Below, one piece after another: positions 4,789 through 8,706 of a stretch of DNA of 8,706 nucleotides (positions within the stretch are counted from its first letter, which is position 1; every line of letters starts with the position of its first letter). The stretch comes from an uncultured Acetatifactor sp. GTDB lineage: Bacteria > Bacillota > Clostridia > Lachnospirales > Lachnospiraceae. The position numbers and the translations under genes were made by a program. The DNA is taken from contig CAOOJO010000091.1 in NCBI GenBank assembly GCA_948496895.1, positions 1 to 8,706 on the forward strand. Direction: 5' to 3'. Below the pieces are notes generated by a model, which did no database searches, had not been told where the DNA came from, and was given only the letters and a program-made list of their open reading frames with translations.

Positions 4789-7113
4789 CTACAGGCACGA
4801 ATCTCCCGGCCCTTGACGCTTATATGGACTGTTGTGTATCATGGGATTCCCTTTCCCCGCATTCAGCATGGCCAGCAGCCCGTCCAGCTGCTCCATGGTC
4901 ATCCGTCCAAAGGACACGATGGAGCGCAGGGGCATCTCGAACATCATGTTCTGGGCCATCTTGGCGCTGCCCTCGCCCATGGCCTCTGTATCCTCCTGAA
5001 CAGCTTTTTGGTCGCTCTGAGCCATCATCTGCTCCATAAAAGCCCTGCCTCCGGCAGTCTTCAGCAAATCGCCCACTGTGGACTCATAGGTAAATGTCAT
5101 GGGAATCTCCACGGTGCCCTGTACCTGCACGCTGCCCTCCAGGCGGATGTCCCTGCTGGAAGCGCCGATTTCCACCGCGTACTCCCCGCTCTCCACGTAC
5201 CAGTCGTGAAGCCTTTCCTCATAGTAGGCGAAGCTCCTCTTGTCCAGCACGAAGCGCACTTCCTTCTCCTCGCCGGGCTTTAAGTCTACTTTCTCGAACC
5301 CTTTCAGCTCCCGCACCGGGCGGCTGGCATGGGGCTTCTTCTCCCGCACATATAGCTGCACCGCCTCTTTCCCGGCCACGCCGCCCACATTCTTCACCTT
5401 GCAGGTCACAGTCAGGGTCTCCGTATCTGGCATGGAAGCCTTATCCAGCCGCAAATCGCTGTACGCGAACGCCATGTAGGAAAGCCCATGGCCAAAGGGG
5501 AACCGCGTCTCCATTTTCTTCTTATCGTAATAGCGATAACCGATGTAGATTTCCTCTCTGTAGTCCACCTGTCCGTCCACACCGGGAAAGTTCAGATAGG
5601 AGGGATTGTCCTCCAGCCGCAGGGGCCAGCTCTCCGCCAGCTTGCCGCAGGGGTTCTCCTCCCCGATGAGCAGCTTCACCGCCGCTTCTCCCACGCGCTC
5701 GCCGCCCAGGTACATGCACAGGATGGCTCCCGCCTGGTCTGCCCAGGGCAGCTCCATGGGCGCGCCGCCGTGGAGCACCACCGCCAGGTTCTTCTGCACC
5801 TTTGCCACTTCCGCGATCAGGCGGTTCTGGGCCTGTGGCATCCGCATATCGTCCCTGTCCGCGCCCTCTGTCTCATAGGCATCGGGAAGCCCCGCGAAAA
5901 CCACTGCCACATCCGCCGCCCTAGCCGCCTCCAGGGCTTCCTCCAGGAGCGCATCGTTTCGCTCCTCCCTGTGCACGTCATAGCCCTGGGCGTAGGTGAT
6001 GTCCAGCCTGATGTCCGAGCTTCCCGCCGCCTCCAGGGCGCTCACCGGGTGGGGCACATTGATATGGCTGGAACCCGCCCCCTGATACCTGGGTCTGTCC
6101 GCGAACTCGCCGATAAACGCGATTTTCTTTGTCCTGTCGATGGGAAGCACGCCCTGGTTCTTTAAAAGCACCGCGCACTGAGCCGCGAAAGCGCCGCTCT
6201 TTTTCGACATTTCCTTTCTGTCAACCACGGTCTCCGGCTTCCTGGCATCCAGGTAATCACGCAGGAACACCAATATCCTCTCCACGGTCTCGTCCAGCTT
6301 CGCCTCCTGAAGCCGGCCCTCCCGCACCGCTTTCACGATATCCTTATCCTGTACGCCCAGGCCTCCCGGCATCTCCAGGTCAAGGCCTGCCGCAATGCCC
6401 TTCACCCTGTCCTTCACAGCGCCCCAGTCTGTGACTACAAATCCGTCGTATCCCCACTTCTCCCGAAGGATATCCGTGAGCAGCATCTTGTTCTCCGCGC
6501 AGTAGGTGCCGTTTATCCCATTATAGGCGCACATGATGCTCCGGGTCTTCCCCTTCTTCACCGCGGCCTCAAAGGCAGGCAGATAGACCTCATGCAGCGT
6601 CCTCTCGTCCAGGTTGGAGGAGCCGGACATCCGGCGGGTCTCCTGGTCGTTGGCGGCGAAATGCTTCACGCAGGCGGCCACCCCTTTGCCCTGCAGCCCC
6701 TGGATATAGGAGGCCCCCAGCTCCCCCGCCAGATACGGGTCTTCGGAAAAATACTCGAAATTCCGTCCGCACAGAGGGCTGCGCTTCATGTTCAGGCCAG
6801 GCCCCAGCAGCATGGCCACATCCTCCGCCTGGCACTCCTCCCCAAGGGTCTCCCCCAGGTCGCGCAGCAGCTCCCTGTCAAAGGAAGCCGCCAGGGCAGA
6901 GGCCGTGGGATAGCATACCGTCTCGATGCTCACGTTGATGCCCAGATGGTCTCCCTCCCCTTTCTGCTTGCGCAGGCCATGAGGCCCATCGCACATCATG
7001 GCCGAGGGGATGCCCACCCGGTCCACGTTCTGGCTGTGCCAGAAGTCCCGCCCGGAGCACAGGCTCGCCTTCTCCTCCAATGTCATTTCCGCAATCAATT
7101 TCCCGATGTCCAT
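4789..7113 (-). CDS. Glycoside hydrolase family 3 beta-glycosidase, cytoplasmic
   Basis: Retaining exo-beta-glycosidase, most likely cleaving beta-glucosides or related oligosaccharides after uptake. Numbered from the ATG at 7119 (776 aa): the N-terminal barrel carries DGPHGLR (44-50), GRNFEYFSEDP (118-128), KHFAAND (152-158) and the nucleophile motif VVTDW with D231. The second alpha/beta domain (about 305-510) has EGADRDDM, where E418 is the likely acid/base by motif position. PFGHGLSY (541-548) leads into a fibronectin-III-like domain (about 568-660). A C-terminal extension of about 105 residues follows, rich in Met and acidic residues. No signal peptide and no PA14 insert are visible, so it is probably intracellular. 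The strong AGGAGG site is only one base before the ATG at 7119 but seven bases before the ATG at 7113, so I choose 7113 (774 aa). The gene is divergent from the acetyltransferase-AraC pair. Exact substrate cannot be read from the sequence. Confidence 0.93.
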   Translation of the reverse strand: MDIGKLIAEMTLEEKASLCSGRDFWHSQNVDRVGIPSAMMCDGPHGLRKQKGEGDHLGINVSIETVCYPTASALAASFDRELLRDLGETLGEECQAEDVAMLLGPGLNMKRSPLCGRNFEYFSEDPYLAGELGASYIQGLQGKGVAACVKHFAANDQETRRMSGSSNLDERTLHEVYLPAFEAAVKKGKTRSIMCAYNGINGTYCAENKMLLTDILREKWGYDGFVVTDWGAVKDRVKGIAAGLDLEMPGGLGVQDKDIVKAVREGRLQEAKLDETVERILVFLRDYLDARKPETVVDRKEMSKKSGAFAAQCAVLLKNQGVLPIDRTKKIAFIGEFADRPRYQGAGSSHINVPHPVSALEAAGSSDIRLDITYAQGYDVHREERNDALLEEALEAARAADVAVVFAGLPDAYETEGADRDDMRMPQAQNRLIAEVAKVQKNLAVVLHGGAPMELPWADQAGAILCMYLGGERVGEAAVKLLIGEENPCGKLAESWPLRLEDNPSYLNFPGVDGQVDYREEIYIGYRYYDKKKMETRFPFGHGLSYMAFAYSDLRLDKASMPDTETLTVTCKVKNVGGVAGKEAVQLYVREKKPHASRPVRELKGFEKVDLKPGEEKEVRFVLDKRSFAYYEERLHDWYVESGEYAVEIGASSRDIRLEGSVQVQGTVEIPMTFTYESTVGDLLKTAGGRAFMEQMMAQSDQKAVQEDTEAMGEGSAKMAQNMMFEMPLRSIVSFGRMTMEQLDGLLAMLNAGKGNPMIHNSPYKRQGPGDSCL

Positions 7114-7192
7114 TCTCATACCTCCTGGTCTCTATTCTTTACCGCAGAATCACCGTGGCTTCTGTCTTCATGATAGCCTGATTCCCATGCCT

Positions 7193-7222
7193 GTTCTATT
7201 AATTTCTTTACTTTTTTGTAAA
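7193..7222 (-). promoter_or_regulatory. Candidate promoter of the GH3 gene
   Basis: On the minus strand TTTACA (7222-7217) lies 18 bases before TAGAAC (7198-7193), four of six consensus bases in the -10 box. A start near 7186 would give a leader of about 70 bases ending in the AGGAGG site at about 7126-7121. The -35 box lies in an inverted repeat TTTAC-N6-GTAAA (7207-7222), which could be an operator. Weak match, so tentative. Confidence 0.3.
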
Positions 7223-7226
7223 TATA

Positions 7227-7255
7227 TTGTGTTTTTGAAAAAAATCCTGTAAAAT
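7227..7255 (+). promoter_or_regulatory. Candidate promoter of the acetyltransferase-AraC pair
   Basis: TTGTGT (7227-7232), a 17-base spacer and TAAAAT (7250-7255) point toward the acetyltransferase gene. The start would fall near 7262, giving a very short leader whose first bases are the AAGGAGG ribosome site (7262-7268). The -10 box is good and the -35 is weak. Confidence 0.35.
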
Positions 7256-7275
7256 AAAGCCAAGGAGGTATTCTT

Positions 7276-7713
7276 ATGGAGATACGTGAAATGGGACTGT
7301 CGGACATCCAGGCAGTGCTCCCCATGTACATCGCCTATTACAACGATCAGGAGGAGGGCTGCTGGACAGAGGAAACAGCGGGAAAACGGATACATCAGGT
7401 GCTGTCCATGGAGGGCGCATGCTCCCTGATTCTGGAGGAGGATGGAGCCGTACTGGGCTTCGCCATGGGCTACTTCAAGCAATACGACGACATCCTTGGC
7501 TACACCCTGGAAGAAATCCTCATCGCGAAGGAGCATCAGCACAAAGGCATCGGCACCTTCTTCCTGAGGGAGCTGGAGCGGATGGCAAAGGAAAAAGGGG
7601 CCTCCTGCGTGGAGCTCCAGGCCGTGAACGATGCCCTGCATGAGGCATACTATGGCAAAGCCGGTTATCATGACGCAAAGAACTTCGTCCTGAAAGTGAA
7701 ATGGTTTGACTAA
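7276..7713 (+). CDS. GNAT-family N-acetyltransferase
   Basis: Predicted cytoplasmic acetyl-CoA-dependent acetyltransferase of 145 aa, a usual size for a single GNAT domain. The fold order is visible: N-terminal strand MEIREM, helix DIQAVLPMYIAYY, central strands SLILEEDGAVLGFAMGYF (50-67), the acetyl-CoA binding motif A with strand EEILIA and loop QHKGIG (88-93), and the C-terminal AYYGKAGY (124-131) that closes most GNAT domains. AAGGAGG at 7262-7268 sits seven bases before the ATG. The acceptor substrate (small amine, antibiotic or protein) cannot be inferred. It is followed after a few bases by the AraC gene, whose ribosome site begins at this gene's stop, so the two are probably co-transcribed. 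Confidence 0.88.
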   Translation: MEIREMGLSDIQAVLPMYIAYYNDQEEGCWTEETAGKRIHQVLSMEGACSLILEEDGAVLGFAMGYFKQYDDILGYTLEEILIAKEHQHKGIGTFFLRELERMAKEKGASCVELQAVNDALHEAYYGKAGYHDAKNFVLKVKWFD

Positions 7714-7725
7714 AGGGGAATGCCT

Positions 7726-8559
7726 ATGCCAAAAGAAAACAGCCTGGACCACTTCGTCCGGCAGCTCACCCGCAGCCCAGGCAGCTCCACTGCAGGGGGC
7801 AATCCCGCCCACAGCAGCCGGATACAGAAATACATGCTGGAGCGCAGCGAAAACCAGGACGCCCATGTCTCCTACCAGGAGGAGCAGATCCTGCTGAACC
7901 TGATCCGCACCGGCGACCTGGAGGCGCTGCAGGAGTCCAGCGCCAAAGGCAGCCCGGAGAATCTGCAGCGCCTGGGCCGGATGTCCGACTCCCCCTTAAA
8001 ACAGCTGGAGTACGCCTGCTGCTCCTTCGTCACCCTGGCCACCCGGGCCGCGGTGGAGGGCGGGCTGGACGCGGACACGGCCTATTCCATCTCCGACGTC
8101 TACCTGCAGCGCCTGGCGAAATGCCAGACTCCCGCCCATATCCTGAGCCTCCTGGAAGAGGCCAAGTTCGGCTTCGCCAGAGCCGTCCACGGCGCCCGCC
8201 AGGAAAAGACCCGGATTTCCTACCTGGAGCAGGCCAAGAATTACATCGCCACCCATCTGAACGGCATGGCAAGGGAAATCGGCGTCAACCCCTCCTACCT
8301 CTCCCGGAAATTCAAGGAATATGAGTCCATGGGAATCGCGGAGTACACCAGGCGCAGCCGCGTCCAGGCCGCCCGGAACATGCTGAAATATTCCGATGCC
8401 GACATCAGCGCCATCGCCCAGTACCTCTGCTTCCACTCCCAGAGCTATTTCGGCGCGGTCTTTCGGGAGTACACGGGCCTCTCCCCCGGGAAGTACAGAG
8501 AGCGGGAGAAAGTCACCGACTTCTCGGCGGGAAATAACATTAGACATACAGATCAGTAA
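7726..8559 (+). CDS. AraC-family transcriptional regulator
   Basis: DNA-binding regulator. Numbered from the ATG at 7720 (279 aa): a helical N-terminal part (about 50-160) contains LEYACCSFVTLATRAAVEGG, a pattern seen in Firmicute AraC/YesN-like regulators. The C-terminal AraC DNA-binding domain (about 165-262) has NPSYLSRKFKEY (190-201), RRSRVQAARNML and a second helix-turn-helix with SQSYFGAVFREYTGLSP and the closing KYR. The first helix-turn-helix seems shortened: between YIATHL and AREIGVN there are three residues, where family members usually have about nine or ten. The ATG at 7720 is one base after AAGGGG, but the ATG at 7726 is seven bases after it, so I prefer 7726 (277 aa). AAGGGG overlaps the stop of the acetyltransferase gene. 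The 3' end overlaps the convergent binding-protein gene by seven bases. No sugar-sensing cupin or receiver domain is seen. It may control the divergent GH3 gene or the neighbouring transporter. Confidence 0.9.
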   Translation: MPKENSLDHFVRQLTRSPGSSTAGGNPAHSSRIQKYMLERSENQDAHVSYQEEQILLNLIRTGDLEALQESSAKGSPENLQRLGRMSDSPLKQLEYACCSFVTLATRAAVEGGLDADTAYSISDVYLQRLAKCQTPAHILSLLEEAKFGFARAVHGARQEKTRISYLEQAKNYIATHLNGMAREIGVNPSYLSRKFKEYESMGIAEYTRRSRVQAARNMLKYSDADISAIAQYLCFHSQSYFGAVFREYTGLSPGKYREREKVTDFSAGNNIRHTDQ

Positions 8560-8706
8560 ACGCTTCCCTGCCTTCCGGCCTCCTCCATCACCGCCTCCAG
8601 CCCGGCCCGCCGCAGCTCCTCCAGGAATTCCTCATAGCACTCCTCCCCCACGCTGCCGCTCTCCAGGACGGGCACGTATTTCTCCACCACCTTGCGCAGG
8701 GCGGCC
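8553..8706 (-). CDS. C-terminal end of a probable ABC transporter solute-binding protein (partial)
   Basis: Open frame entering from the right edge and ending at TGA (8555-8553), 50 codons visible. The peptide runs AALRKVVEKYVPVLESGSV, then a charged helix EEFLEELRRAGLEAVMEEAGRQ and ends in VY. This resembles the last helices of extracellular solute-binding lipoproteins for sugars in Lachnospiraceae-type bacteria, where a Y-x-P-x-L-E-x-G segment and an amphipathic helix with AG(L/I)xxV precede a basic end. The assignment rests on this short tail only, and the last residues differ from the usual QRQLDxW ending. Its stop lies inside the end of the AraC gene. Adjacent AraC genes often regulate such transporters, which supports the call. 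Confidence 0.55.
   Translation of the reverse strand, partial: AALRKVVEKYVPVLESGSVGEECYEEFLEELRRAGLEAVMEEAGRQGSVY

Overview
The window looks like chromosomal DNA of a GC-rich gut-type Firmicute, most likely a Lachnospiraceae-like Clostridium relative. This rests on strong AGGAGG-type ribosome binding sites, consensus sigma-A promoters, a bacterial tRNA-Glu, and the family mix: a hemerythrin-receiver fusion, an ECF-type Ni/Co importer, an intracellular GH3 glycosidase and an AraC regulator beside a sugar-type binding protein. The genus cannot be read from the sequence alone. I see no phage genes, insertion sequence or CRISPR array.

Layout. (1) 1-104: the 5' two thirds of a minus-strand tRNA-Glu(TTC) runs off the left edge and has a near-consensus promoter. 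(2) 254-1756, plus: a 500-aa protein with an intact di-iron hemerythrin domain, an unassigned cysteine-containing middle region and a C-terminal phospho-receiver domain. (3) 4433 down to 1803, minus: a three-gene ECF-type nickel/cobalt importer operon. Its order is the substrate-binding membrane protein fused to a PDGLE/CbiN-like tail, then the transmembrane coupling protein, then the ATPase. It converges on gene 2 with only 46 bp between stop codons. (4) About 4486-4650, minus: a leader with an extended -10 promoter, several hairpins and a strong intrinsic terminator upstream of the importer start. This looks like a riboswitch or attenuator, but I could not match it to a known class. (5) 4636-4758, minus: a 40-codon remnant of the C-terminal end of a sensor histidine kinase; its last codons overlap the importer promoter. 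(6) 7113 down to 4789, minus: a large cytoplasmic GH3 beta-glycosidase. (7) 7276-8559, plus: a GNAT acetyltransferase and an AraC-family regulator with tight translational spacing, divergent from the GH3 gene across an AT-rich region of about 160 bp. (8) 8706 down to 8553, minus: the last 50 codons of what resembles an ABC solute-binding lipoprotein, whose stop overlaps the end of the AraC gene.

How they may work together. The importer and its leader form one metal-uptake unit whose transcription is probably tuned by premature termination. The GH3 enzyme, the AraC regulator and the binding-protein end form a plausible carbohydrate-use neighbourhood, in which the AraC protein may act on the divergent promoter region. 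The hemerythrin-receiver protein appears to stand alone.

The points most worth a second look are the unclassified metal-importer leader, the hemerythrin-middle-receiver architecture, the histidine kinase remnant and an apparent short deletion in the first DNA-binding helix-turn-helix of the AraC protein.
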